A DNA stretch of 12,633 nucleotides from Leptospiraceae bacterium (GCA_016788945.1 JAEUSA010000191.1:1-12633); one strand, 5' to 3'; counted from the stretch's first letter, positions 1 through 6,539 are shown. A program made the numbers and translations. The notes: generated by a model from the letters alone, not told the origin.

Positions 1-597
1 GATCTTTTCCTTTTCTTTGAAACTTTCCTGTCCGCGCTGGTCAAATTCCGATTCAAAATATGTCAAAACCATGTCGTCGTTGCGATCGACTTTGGGTTCT
101 GCACGCTGACCGGGGTCTTTCTGTTCAGGGTTGTCAAAAAATAGCGGGGTCGGATTCAGCACCTCGCGTTTCTCACGCTTATACTCTTTACCAAACGGAT
201 TCGTTCTTTCAAAGACAAGCTTAATTTTTGACAGCGAAGGTTTTTTTGCGTCCCCGGATGGATAAAGAATTATTGTACCATTATACAGATAGCGCAGCGA
301 TATAGTCTTAATCGATTCACCCGAGGCGATTTCGAGACTGTAGCCCCCATCGGCTTCTTTTTTCAGGCGCGGCCGGTCGGTAGCAGAGAGGTCAAGAATG
401 CGACGCACAGATTGTGCTACTTCGCGGTGCAGGTTATCGATCTCGATATCGGCATAGCCCGAATCGTCGGCTTTCTTCTTTTGTTCTTCTTGTTGCGCCA
501 GAATCTGCGGGTCGATGATTTTCTGCGCCCACAGAACGCCGCAGACGGCGATGATAACCAACCCGGCGGCCGGCATGACGAGCTTATTCTTCAGCAT
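1..597 (-). CDS. Membrane-anchored hypothetical protein, 3' end beyond the window
   Basis: Reading the minus strand from the ATG at 597 gives 199 open codons with no stop before base 1, so the gene continues off the left edge. The start has a GGGG-type ribosome binding site six bases upstream. The N-terminus (MLKNKLVMPAAG, then VIIAVCGVLWAQ) is one hydrophobic segment at about residues 7-24, either an uncleaved anchor or a signal peptide; the Cys in it lacks a good lipobox. The rest is charged and soluble, presumably periplasmic, with a Q/E/K-rich stretch near residues 32-42 and many Lys/Glu at the visible end. I recognise no domain or catalytic motif and propose no function. It lies 95 bases downstream of the ankyrin lipoprotein gene on the same strand, so the two may be co-transcribed. 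The reading frame and partial status are secure; the role is unknown. Confidence 0.8.
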   Translation of the reverse strand, partial: MLKNKLVMPAAGLVIIAVCGVLWAQKIIDPQILAQQEEQKKKADDSGYADIEIDNLHREVAQSVRRILDLSATDRPRLKKEADGGYSLEIASGESIKTISLRYLYNGTIILYPSGDAKKPSLSKIKLVFERTNPFGKEYKREKREVLNPTPLFFDNPEQKDPGQRAEPKVDRNDDMVLTYFESEFDQRGQESFKEKEKI

Positions 598-611
598 TGT
601 GTTCCCCATAT

Positions 612-670
612 CCTGCCTGAGCAGGCCCTACTTTAGATTAACGGCGAAAGCCGGCCTATCCTTTAGGCCG
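612..670. repeat. Three consecutive small hairpins between two minus-strand genes
   Basis: The 95-base gap between the ankyrin gene and the next gene contains three perfect inverted repeats in a row: CCTGC-CTGA-GCAGG (612-625), CGGC-GAAA-GCCG (642-653) and CGGCCTA-TCCTT-TAGGCCG (652-670). The last two share two bases and so exclude each other. None is followed by a T run on either strand, so they are not standard intrinsic terminators. They could process or stabilise the mRNA, or form an attenuating leader for the downstream gene. No function is shown. Confidence 0.5.
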
Positions 671-692
671 CGACGGTGCCCTGCCGCCTAAA

Positions 693-2600
693 TCAGGCTT
701 TGCGCTGCGCGAGAAATGCCGCTACATCCGCGGCATTGCGCGCCTCGGCGAGATCTTGAGCGGTTTGTCCCTTTTTGTTCTTGAGCCTGACGGCGGCCTT
801 GGCTCCCGTCAATATGGTAGCCTTCTCGAGACTGCCCTCATGCGCGGCGAACATGAGCGCCGTCCAGCCGTCGAGGTCCTGGTCGTTGACGCGCGCCCCC
901 GCCTTGAGCAGACGTTCTACCATCTGTGGTGTGCCTTTCCAGGTTGCCATAATCAGCGCCGTACGACCGCTGCGATGGCGCAGGTTGACGTCGGGTTTGT
1001 AGCCGAGCAAAAATTCCATCATTTCGGCATTGCCACGGAAAGCAGATATCATCAATGCCGAATACCCATCGCGGTCTTGCAGGTTGATTCTACTCTTGTG
1101 GTCGAGCAGCACACGCGCCACGTCGACGGAACCTGAGTTCACCGCGTACATCAGCGCCGTGTAGCCGTCTTCGTTTTTGAGGTCGATATTGATGTTGGCC
1201 TCAAGGGCTTTTTCGGCACGCGCGACATCGTTGGTGCGCGCGGCGAGTACGAGTTCTTTATTGTTCTTCGGATCCACAGCGCCCGCGGCAACAAGTATCT
1301 TCACAACTTCGTCGTAGTCTTTGATGGCGGCCCAATAGGCCGCAGTACCACCGTTATCCGCCGTCGCATTCACATCGACCCTGGCATCCACGAGGCGACG
1401 CACCGTTTCGACATGCCCTTTCGCGGCCGCAAGAATCAACGGCGTATAGCCGAAGTTATTCTTGCGTACAAGATCTGCCTTGCGGTTAATCAGCTCGTCG
1501 AGAATACGGACGCGGTTTTCCTGTGCGGCGTAGAAGACTGCCGAGTAACCGTCTTTGTCACGCGCCTGCACCTGCGCGCCGCGATCAAGCAGCGATTTAA
1601 CCATCTCATAGTTACCGTATGCCGATGCAATCAGAAGCGGTGTCTGCAGATCTTTATCTGAATAGTTCGGATCAGCGTATTCATTGAGCGAGGTATTGAA
1701 TACATCCATGCTGTCGGCGCGTATCGCGAGCACCATCTTGCGGCTGGCGAGCGCATTCATTGCACCTTTCGAGCGCAGATACTCTATCAGCGGCGCGTCG
1801 CCAAGTTCGACCGAATAAGAAAGCGGCGAATACCCCTTCTCGTCGACAACGTTGACGTTAGCACCGCGGTTGACTGCGCTCTGTGCCTTTGCGAGATCCT
1901 TCACCTTTACCGCGGCAAGCAGTTCTTTACTTGCCTCGGGGTTTTCGGCACCGAAGCCCTGCAACAGGCGCACAATATCTTGAAAGTAGTAGTACTGTGC
2001 CTGAGAAAGCGCCGTCTGGCCGAAAAAGTTTGCCAGCGGAATCATCGGTTTGTATTTAAGTATCAGTTCGACAGCCTTGATATTTCCTGAACGTGCCGAT
2101 TCGATGAGTGCAGTATCCCCTGCTTTATTTCGTTCGTTGGCATCCTGAAAAAAAGGCGTGATGGCTTTAACCGTATTCGCCATGCCGTAACGCGAAGCGG
2201 CAATCAGCGGAGTGTCGCCCTGCTGACTGACCTGAACCTTGCCCGCGCTCATTTTCAAAATGCGCTCCGCAGCATCGGCAAGCCCGTTAGCCGCGGCGAC
2301 GTGGATGGCGAGAGAGCCGCTCGAATCAACCTGTGAAAGATCAATATTATTTTCTGTGAGCACATCCCACACAGACTTTTTGTAGTGCTCGAGGGCAACG
2401 CGCCAGAGAATTTCACCGTTTTCGTCGCGCGCATTCAGCGAGGCTCCCTGCTGTATAAGATCACGCACCTCGCCGGCGGAACCGTCGCGCACGGCCTGCA
2501 CGAGGCTCAGGCCTAATTCCGTGTGCGAACGTTTGCGGCATGCCGTGACAGAAAGTGCCAGCAGCGTGAACAGGATGAGCAGACGGTGTAGTACGTGCAT
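693..2600 (-). CDS. Ankyrin-repeat lipoprotein
   Basis: A 635-residue protein made almost wholly of ankyrin repeats, roughly 16-19 units of about 33 residues, recognisable from motifs such as DGYTALMYA, GYTPLILAAAKGH and DGWTALMFAAHEG. Repeats in the C-terminal half are closest to consensus; several N-terminal ones are degenerate. The chosen ATG at 2600 is preceded by AGG at a seven-base spacing and starts a lipoprotein signal peptide (MHVLHRLLILF, then LSVTAC with a V-T-A-C lipobox). A TTG 33 bases upstream would put extra residues before this signal and is less likely. Ankyrin arrays bind other proteins; here the array would be lipid-anchored in the periplasm or on a membrane surface. The partner is unknown. 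The gene is divergent from amtB, and its upstream region overlaps the sigma-54 promoter region of amtB. There is no convincing sigma-70 promoter and no terminator with a T run. Confidence 0.9.
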   Translation of the reverse strand: MHVLHRLLILFTLLALSVTACRKRSHTELGLSLVQAVRDGSAGEVRDLIQQGASLNARDENGEILWRVALEHYKKSVWDVLTENNIDLSQVDSSGSLAIHVAAANGLADAAERILKMSAGKVQVSQQGDTPLIAASRYGMANTVKAITPFFQDANERNKAGDTALIESARSGNIKAVELILKYKPMIPLANFFGQTALSQAQYYYFQDIVRLLQGFGAENPEASKELLAAVKVKDLAKAQSAVNRGANVNVVDEKGYSPLSYSVELGDAPLIEYLRSKGAMNALASRKMVLAIRADSMDVFNTSLNEYADPNYSDKDLQTPLLIASAYGNYEMVKSLLDRGAQVQARDKDGYSAVFYAAQENRVRILDELINRKADLVRKNNFGYTPLILAAAKGHVETVRRLVDARVDVNATADNGGTAAYWAAIKDYDEVVKILVAAGAVDPKNNKELVLAARTNDVARAEKALEANINIDLKNEDGYTALMYAVNSGSVDVARVLLDHKSRINLQDRDGYSALMISAFRGNAEMMEFLLGYKPDVNLRHRSGRTALIMATWKGTPQMVERLLKAGARVNDQDLDGWTALMFAAHEGSLEKATILTGAKAAVRLKNKKGQTAQDLAEARNAADVAAFLAQRKA

Positions 2601-2679
2601 GGCATCGCCTGCAAAGGCTGAGACAAGTGTCAATGATTAAAGCATGACAAAAAAGCGCAGCGTTTTGGACAAAATAATA

Positions 2680-2695
2680 TGGCACCAAGTTTGCT
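2680..2695 (+). promoter_or_regulatory. Sigma-54 (RpoN) -24/-12 promoter of amtB
   Basis: The sequence TGGCAC-CAAGT-TTGCT matches the sigma-54 consensus (TGGCAC-N5-TTGCW) at every conserved position, with GG and GC separated by exactly ten bases. The predicted transcript start is near 2706, leaving a leader of about 57 bases before amtB. RpoN control of amtB-glnK by NtrC-type activators under nitrogen limitation is established in other bacteria. I could not find a clear NtrC-type enhancer palindrome upstream, where the ankyrin gene begins. Confidence 0.85.
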
Positions 2696-2752
2696 AATAT
2701 CTGCGCAAGTGCCGACTCATGCCCCCAAGGCGCGATGCGGCTGACAAAGTTT

Positions 2753-2758
2753 AGGAGG
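2753..2758 (+). promoter_or_regulatory. Strong Shine-Dalgarno of amtB
   Basis: A perfect AGGAGG lies four bases before the ATG at 2763. It fixes the amtB start and shows that this organism uses canonical Shine-Dalgarno initiation, in contrast with several neighbouring genes that show none. Confidence 0.85.
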
Positions 2759-2762
2759 ATTT

Positions 2763-4244
2763 ATGAAGATCAGAAAACTCTCGCTTTTTCTGTCTGCCAT
2801 GATTCTGTCGGTGTCTTTTGCCGGTAGTCTTCAGGCACAGGACAAGCCGAAAGAAGCACCAAAACCAAAAGAGCTGACCATCGAACAGCGGGTGGCGGAT
2901 ATTGAAGCCTATATGAACAATACGCCCCGCGTCAAGGACGACGCGGCTGTCAAACCAGAGGCGAAAGCCGAAAAGACCAATATTGCCGGTGCAGGGCCAG
3001 GCCATAACGCTTGGATCATGACATCCGCGCTGCTGGTTCTTTTTATGACGCTGCCCGGTCTGGCATTGTTTTACGGTGGCTTGGTACGTACTAAGAACGT
3101 GCTCAGCGTTGTCGCACAGTGCTTCGGCATTGCAGGTCTCGTCACCATTCTGTGGTGGGCGATCGGCTATTCGTTCGCTTTCTCTGAAGGAAGCCCGTTT
3201 CTTGGCGGCACCGCGTTTGCCTTATTCAAGGGCGTAGACAGCGCCGTAGGACAGGGCGGTCAGTGGATTTCGAATAACGTGTTCTCAATGTTCCAGATGA
3301 TGTTTGCGATTATCACTCCGGCGCTGATTGTCGGTGCGATCGCGGAACGCATGAAATTTTCAAGCGTGCTGCTGTTTGTCGCACTCTGGATGTTCGCGGT
3401 ATACTTTCCGCTTGCACACATGGTATGGGGCCCGGGCGGCTTCATGAACGGCCTCGGCAACTTTGAAAAGTCTGGTATCAAAGCGATTGACTTTGCGGGC
3501 GGTACGGTAGTCCACATGTCATCGGGCTGGTCAGCACTCATTCTCTGCCTCATCGTCGGTAAACGCAGCGGCTTCGGCGCAAAATCCTTTGCTCCGCACA
3601 GCATGGTGCTCACAGCGATTGGTACAGGCATGCTGTGGGTGGGCTGGTATGGCTTCAACGCCGGTTCAGCACTCGCAGCCGACGGCATCGCGGCCAACGC
3701 ATTTACGACAACAACTCTCGCTGCAGCAGTAGCCGCATTTGTCTGGCCAGTGCTCGAATGGATTCTCAAAGGACATCCCACTGTGTTGGGTTTTTGCTCA
3801 GGAGCAGTTTCAGGTCTCGTTGTGATCACGCCAGCTGCCGGCTTCGTAACGCCGGGTTCAGCCGTGATTATGGGCCTGCTCGCGGGAGCGATTCCGTTCT
3901 TCGCGGTCATGTACATGAAAAAATGGCTGGGCTACGACGATGCGCTTGACACCTTCGGTGTTCACGGCGTAGGCGGTACGTTAGGTGCAATTCTGACCGC
4001 GGTGTTTGCCTCAACCGAAGCAAACCCTGCATTGGCAGATGTGATCAAGAAAGGCCTGATGGGCGAACACTTCAAAGCAATCGCGTTTACGATTGTTCTG
4101 TCGGTGGTCGCGACAGTAGTTATTGCACTGCTGCTCAAATTCACTATCGGCTTGAAAGCAAGCGCTGAAACCGAGTCACTCGGACTCGACATCAGCGAAC
4201 ACGGCGAAGAAGGCTACAACGGTTTTCAGACCTTTGTAGAATAA
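2763..4244 (+). CDS. amtB: Ammonium transporter AmtB
   Basis: A 493-residue Amt/Rh family channel that takes up ammonium across the inner membrane. A signal peptide (about residues 1-26, ending LQAQ) precedes a charged periplasmic segment containing [13 protein letters not shown], also seen at the N-terminus of many AmtB proteins, followed by the usual 11-helix core. The pore residues are in place by alignment with E. coli AmtB: gate Phe181 (F107) and Phe298 (F215), Trp222 (W148), Asp243 (D160), twin His251 (H168) and His401 (H318), and Ser302 (S219). The spacings F181-W222, D243-F298 and F298-H401 equal those in E. coli; there is a nine-residue insertion between W222 and D243. The C-terminal tail has the [12 protein letters not shown] motif used in PII contact. 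A sigma-54 promoter lies upstream and a PII gene follows after 13 bases, the classic amtB-glnK operon. Confidence 0.97.
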   Translation: MKIRKLSLFLSAMILSVSFAGSLQAQDKPKEAPKPKELTIEQRVADIEAYMNNTPRVKDDAAVKPEAKAEKTNIAGAGPGHNAWIMTSALLVLFMTLPGLALFYGGLVRTKNVLSVVAQCFGIAGLVTILWWAIGYSFAFSEGSPFLGGTAFALFKGVDSAVGQGGQWISNNVFSMFQMMFAIITPALIVGAIAERMKFSSVLLFVALWMFAVYFPLAHMVWGPGGFMNGLGNFEKSGIKAIDFAGGTVVHMSSGWSALILCLIVGKRSGFGAKSFAPHSMVLTAIGTGMLWVGWYGFNAGSALAADGIAANAFTTTTLAAAVAAFVWPVLEWILKGHPTVLGFCSGAVSGLVVITPAAGFVTPGSAVIMGLLAGAIPFFAVMYMKKWLGYDDALDTFGVHGVGGTLGAILTAVFASTEANPALADVIKKGLMGEHFKAIAFTIVLSVVATVVIALLLKFTIGLKASAETESLGLDISEHGEEGYNGFQTFVE

Positions 4245-4257
4245 GAGGGGGTATTCC

Positions 4258-4599
4258 ATGAAACTTATTACAGCGATGATTCAACCCCATAAACTGCAGG
4301 ATGTCAAAGATGCCCTCTTCAAGGCAAACGTCACCAAAATGACGGTCTCGAATGCCCTGGGTTGTGGTCAACAACGCGGATACGACGAATCGTACCGCGG
4401 CGTCGTGCACGAGGTGAATCTTCTTAAGAAGGTACGCATTGAAATCGCGGTCAACGAAGAGTTCGTTGAGCCGACAATCAAGGCAATCATCAGCGGGGCG
4501 CGCACCGGCAATATCGGCGATGGCAAAATTTTCATCACCGAACTGGCCGAAGTAATCCGCATCCGCACAGGTGAAAAAGGCAAGACTGCCATAGGGTAG
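4258..4599 (+). CDS. glnK: PII nitrogen regulatory protein, first copy (GlnK-type)
   Basis: A 113-residue PII protein (usual length 112), which as a trimer binds ATP/ADP and 2-oxoglutarate and controls AmtB and nitrogen enzymes. The PII signatures are present: Gln39, Lys58, the [10 protein letters not shown] nucleotide loop and IRIRTGEKG. The T-loop reads YRGVVHEVN, so position 51 is His, not the Tyr that is uridylylated in enterobacterial PII; Tyr46 and Tyr42 remain. GlnD-type modification at 51 is therefore impossible. A purine-rich GAGGGGG lies six bases before the ATG, and the gene is 13 bases from amtB, so it shares the sigma-54 transcript. Its last codons (Ile-Gly-stop) fall inside the first of three direct repeats that fill the downstream region. 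The choice of glnK over glnB rests on linkage to amtB. Confidence 0.96.
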   Translation: MKLITAMIQPHKLQDVKDALFKANVTKMTVSNALGCGQQRGYDESYRGVVHEVNLLKKVRIEIAVNEEFVEPTIKAIISGARTGNIGDGKIFITELAEVIRIRTGEKGKTAIG

Positions 4600-4718
4600 G
4601 ATGCCCGTAGGTTTGCGGCTGACAGGAAGTCATCTGCGCCGCAAACCATAGGGTAGGATGCCCGTGGGTTGGCGCACACAGGACGTGTTCCATGCGCCAA
4701 CCTTAGGGTAGGATGCCC
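4589..4718 (+). repeat. Direct-repeat and hairpin array between the two PII genes
   Basis: TAGGGTAGGATGCCC occurs exactly three times, at 4592-4606, 4649-4663 and 4704-4718 (periods 57 and 55). Copies 1 and 2 are identical over 20 bases, CCATAGGGTAGGATGCCCGT. Copy 1 contains the glnK stop codon. Each copy could itself close as GGG-TAGGATG-CCC. Each of the two intervals is filled by a hairpin: 4610-4647 (arms GGTTTGCGGC / GCCGCAAACC) and 4667-4702 (arms GGTTGGCGC / GCGCCAACC). Both have a second inner stem (TGAC/GTCA and ACAC/GTGT) closing a five-base loop, AGGAA or AGGAC, and a five-base 3' bulge. The two hairpins differ in sequence by paired, compensating changes. I know of no named element with this design; it could be a regulatory leader or 3' UTR, or a dispersed repeat family. 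Confidence 0.85.
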
Positions 4719-4732
4719 AAAGTTTAGAAGAA

Positions 4733-4746
4733 TCACCCATTGGTGA
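4733..4746 (+). other. Small hairpin after the repeat array
   Basis: TCACC-CATT-GGTGA is a five-base stem with a four-base loop, followed by AAAA. It lies between the last direct repeat and the terminator and is part of the structured spacer between the PII genes. On its own it is weak, and no function can be assigned. Confidence 0.4.
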
Positions 4747-4751
4747 AAAAC

Positions 4752-4788
4752 AAGCCCGCCCCTCTTCACGGAGCCGGCGGGCTTTTTT
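4752..4788 (+). terminator. Intrinsic terminator just upstream of the second PII gene
   Basis: A nine-base stem, AAGCCCGCC (4752-4760) with GGCGGGCTT (4776-4784), closes a 15-base loop and runs into six Ts (4783-4788), a textbook Rho-independent terminator. It would end the amtB-glnK transcript. The start codon of the second PII gene lies only ten bases beyond the T run. That gene must therefore either be read through from this terminator or start from a promoter hidden in the array, which makes attenuation plausible. The opposite strand also has a T-rich stretch beyond the stem. Confidence 0.9.
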
Positions 4789-4794
4789 ACAGGA
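4789..4794 (+). promoter_or_regulatory. Ribosome binding site of the second PII gene, ACAGGA
   Basis: AGGA lies four bases before the ATG at 4799 and directly after the terminator T run. The hexamer ACAGGA also occurs in both hairpin loops of the upstream array (4622-4627 and 4678-4683). A GGA motif that overlaps a ribosome binding site is typical of CsrA-repressed mRNAs, but control here is an inference. Confidence 0.6.
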
Positions 4795-4798
4795 ATAT

Positions 4799-5140
4799 AT
4801 GAAACTTATTACTGCACTGGTACAACCGCACCGCCTGCAAAAGGTAAAAGACGAACTCTTCAAGGCCAACGTCACTAAAATGACGATGAACAATGTGCAT
4901 GGTTGCGGCCAGCAAAGCGGCTACAATGAGACATACCGTGGCCTCGTGCATGAAGTCAACCTGATGCCCAAAGTCAGAATCGAAATTGCGGTGAATGAAA
5001 ATTTTGTCAAACCGGCCATCGAGGCGATTATCAAAGGCGCACGAACGGGCAAAATCGGCGATGGCAAGATATTCATAACCGAACTCGCCGAGGTAGTGCG
5101 CATACGCACCGGAGAAAAAGGCAACAAGGCTATTGGCTGA
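4799..5140 (+). CDS. glnB: PII nitrogen regulatory protein, second copy
   Basis: A second 113-residue PII protein, identical to the first at 89 of 113 positions by my count, so probably a tandem duplicate. Gln39, Lys58, TGKIGDGKIF and VRIRTGEKG are kept, as expected for ATP and 2-oxoglutarate binding. The T-loop reads YRGLVHEVN with His at position 51, again lacking the uridylylated Tyr. The copies differ most at residues 30-34, 40-49, 56-57 and 68-79, that is in and around the T-loop and on the outer face, which suggests divided partners. It begins ten bases after a terminator, so it is probably not expressed in simple parallel with glnK. Its TGA directly abuts the stop of the convergent PilZ-like gene, the two stops forming TGATCA with no intergenic base. 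The symbol glnB is a convenience; it could equally be a second glnK. Confidence 0.95.
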   Translation: MKLITALVQPHRLQKVKDELFKANVTKMTMNNVHGCGQQSGYNETYRGLVHEVNLMPKVRIEIAVNENFVKPAIEAIIKGARTGKIGDGKIFITELAEVVRIRTGEKGNKAIG

Positions 5141-6529
5141 TCAGAGAAATTGGAACTGCATATTTTCGTGGATAAATTTTTCGAGCCGAATCATGTCACC
5201 CGGCTTGCTTTTGAAGAACAGCACACCGAGATAGTAAAAACCACCGCGTTGCGTAAAACGCACAATTTCGCCAAACAGTTCGAGGTCGTCGCCCATCACC
5301 GGAATCAGCATCTTAATGCGGCGGTGCTGCATCAGATAACGAAATATTGCCTCGTCTGAGAATTCAAGCAATAATCCTGACAGCGAAATATTCACCACCC
5401 GCGTCTCGACCGAACTCGGATCGAAATGCGACGAGCGAATGCGGGCCTTACTCATGGCATACGAAAACAGTTCCATGAGTCTGTGCAAGTCTACGGCCTG
5501 CGCGGCGTTGATATACTTTTTATCAAACTGGTTGGTTTCAACCCGCACGTAACCCTTAATTTCACTGAACAGCGACAGCGGGCTCATCAGGTATGACACA
5601 ATAAAATTGCGCGCATCGGCCTTGCGGATTTCTTCGACAAAACGCAGCGCCACCGCATCACCTTCTTTCGCCGCACGTTCTTCAAAGATGCCGCTCAGGT
5701 TGGTGAGATTGACGTGTGAATGCGGCGAAGTATACGAAAGCACGCGCATGGTATCTTCGATGTAGAAGCTCCTCCCCTGCTCCTTGACAATTTTTTCGGC
5801 GAGGCTCAGTTGCTCTTCATCGCGCGCGGAAAAAAACACAATCTCGAAGTCGCCGCTGATCGCTTGAATTTCTGAAACCAGCATGCGGTACATGGTTTGC
5901 AACGAAACATCTTCACGCGCGATCTCTTGCATGACATAGGGAAAACGGCTTTCGAGATTTTTTTCATCGAGCCGGGTATGCCCGATCGGTGAATAAAGAA
6001 TTGTGAAGCGCATAAACAGGTCGTCAAAGCGCAGTCTGATATGCCTGCGTCGCTGCAGAAACAACAGCTGCGCCGGAAACTGAATATAGATGCCATTTTC
6101 ATTGGTACGCAGCACGAGCACCTGCGACATGTAATAGCGGTTATAGGCCTCGAACTGCAAGACCGCGCGGCGCTCCTGCGTTTCCTGAAAGCCGTGCGCG
6201 GTCAGCAACACCTCGTGCTGATCGATCTGCTCGCAGTGCGCTATATAGACATACCCCGAGTACCGGAAATGGATGCGCGTATACTTAGCCTTCAGATAAT
6301 ACAGGATGTTGAGAATGCCATAATACGAACTCTCAGAGCTCGCATTCTCGAACGGATCGTTCTCGCGCGCAATGGGGATTGTTGCTTCATTGACGGCGGC
6401 CACTGTAATAAGTTTCGGAATCCGCAATGGCCAAGTGAAAGGCGGGGACAAAAAAGCGACCTGCTTTCCGGTGACGCCGGGCTGGTAAATGGCAGCGCGA
6501 TTGTGCAGCGCACAATCAAGAGTCTTCAA
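5141..6529 (-). CDS. YcgR/PilZ-like protein with an interrupted PilZ motif
   Basis: A 462-residue cytoplasmic protein. Residues about 85-167 resemble a YcgR-type N-terminal barrel ending in a PilZ start motif (FLQRRRHIRLRF, with an RxxxR at 161-165). Residues 369-380 read VNISLSGLLLEF, the [D/N]xSxxG motif of PilZ (Asn370, Ser372, Gly375). Roughly 200 residues separate the two halves, which normally lie about 20-30 apart, so this is either a PilZ domain with a large insertion or two divergent barrels. It resembles from memory the Leptospira DUF1577 family, not verified. If functional it would bind cyclic-di-GMP. The start is uncertain: the longest frame opens with TTG at 6529 without a good ribosome binding site, after an in-frame upstream stop. 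TTG at 6451 (preceded by AGG at eight bases) and GTG at 6403 are alternatives, and clearly domain-like sequence begins near residue 55. It is divergent from the phasin-like gene. Confidence 0.85.
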   Translation of the reverse strand: MKTLDCALHNRAAIYQPGVTGKQVAFLSPPFTWPLRIPKLITVAAVNEATIPIARENDPFENASSESSYYGILNILYYLKAKYTRIHFRYSGYVYIAHCEQIDQHEVLLTAHGFQETQERRAVLQFEAYNRYYMSQVLVLRTNENGIYIQFPAQLLFLQRRRHIRLRFDDLFMRFTILYSPIGHTRLDEKNLESRFPYVMQEIAREDVSLQTMYRMLVSEIQAISGDFEIVFFSARDEEQLSLAEKIVKEQGRSFYIEDTMRVLSYTSPHSHVNLTNLSGIFEERAAKEGDAVALRFVEEIRKADARNFIVSYLMSPLSLFSEIKGYVRVETNQFDKKYINAAQAVDLHRLMELFSYAMSKARIRSSHFDPSSVETRVVNISLSGLLLEFSDEAIFRYLMQHRRIKMLIPVMGDDLELFGEIVRFTQRGGFYYLGVLFFKSKPGDMIRLEKFIHENMQFQFL

Positions 6530-6539
6530 ATTACAGAAA

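Noticed and set aside
652..670. The 7-bp hairpin downstream of the ankyrin gene as an intrinsic terminator
   Set aside because: No T run follows on either strand.
2621..2632. GACA-AG-TGTC inverted repeat as an NtrC enhancer for amtB
   Set aside because: Too short and unlike the TGCACC-N5-GGTGCA type consensus; it lies in the ankyrin gene leader and may be chance.
2601..2633. TTG start at 2633 for the ankyrin lipoprotein
   Set aside because: It would add 11 residues before a complete lipoprotein signal, while the ATG at 2600 has a properly spaced AGG.
3260..3916. A 218-codon open frame on the minus strand inside amtB
   Set aside because: It lies wholly opposite a well-conserved amtB, is Pro/Ala/Thr-rich as expected of a shadow frame, and matches no motif.
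4592..4718. A minimal CRISPR array (three repeats, 55-57 bp period)
   Set aside because: The repeat is only 15 bp, the intervals are self-complementary hairpins related to each other rather than unique spacers, and no cas gene is present.
4368..4893. Minus-strand reading frames across the repeat array with recurring Ala-Ser-Tyr-Pro peptides
   Set aside because: The peptide repetition is only the antisense translation of the direct repeats; the frames overlap the two PII genes and have no ribosome binding site.
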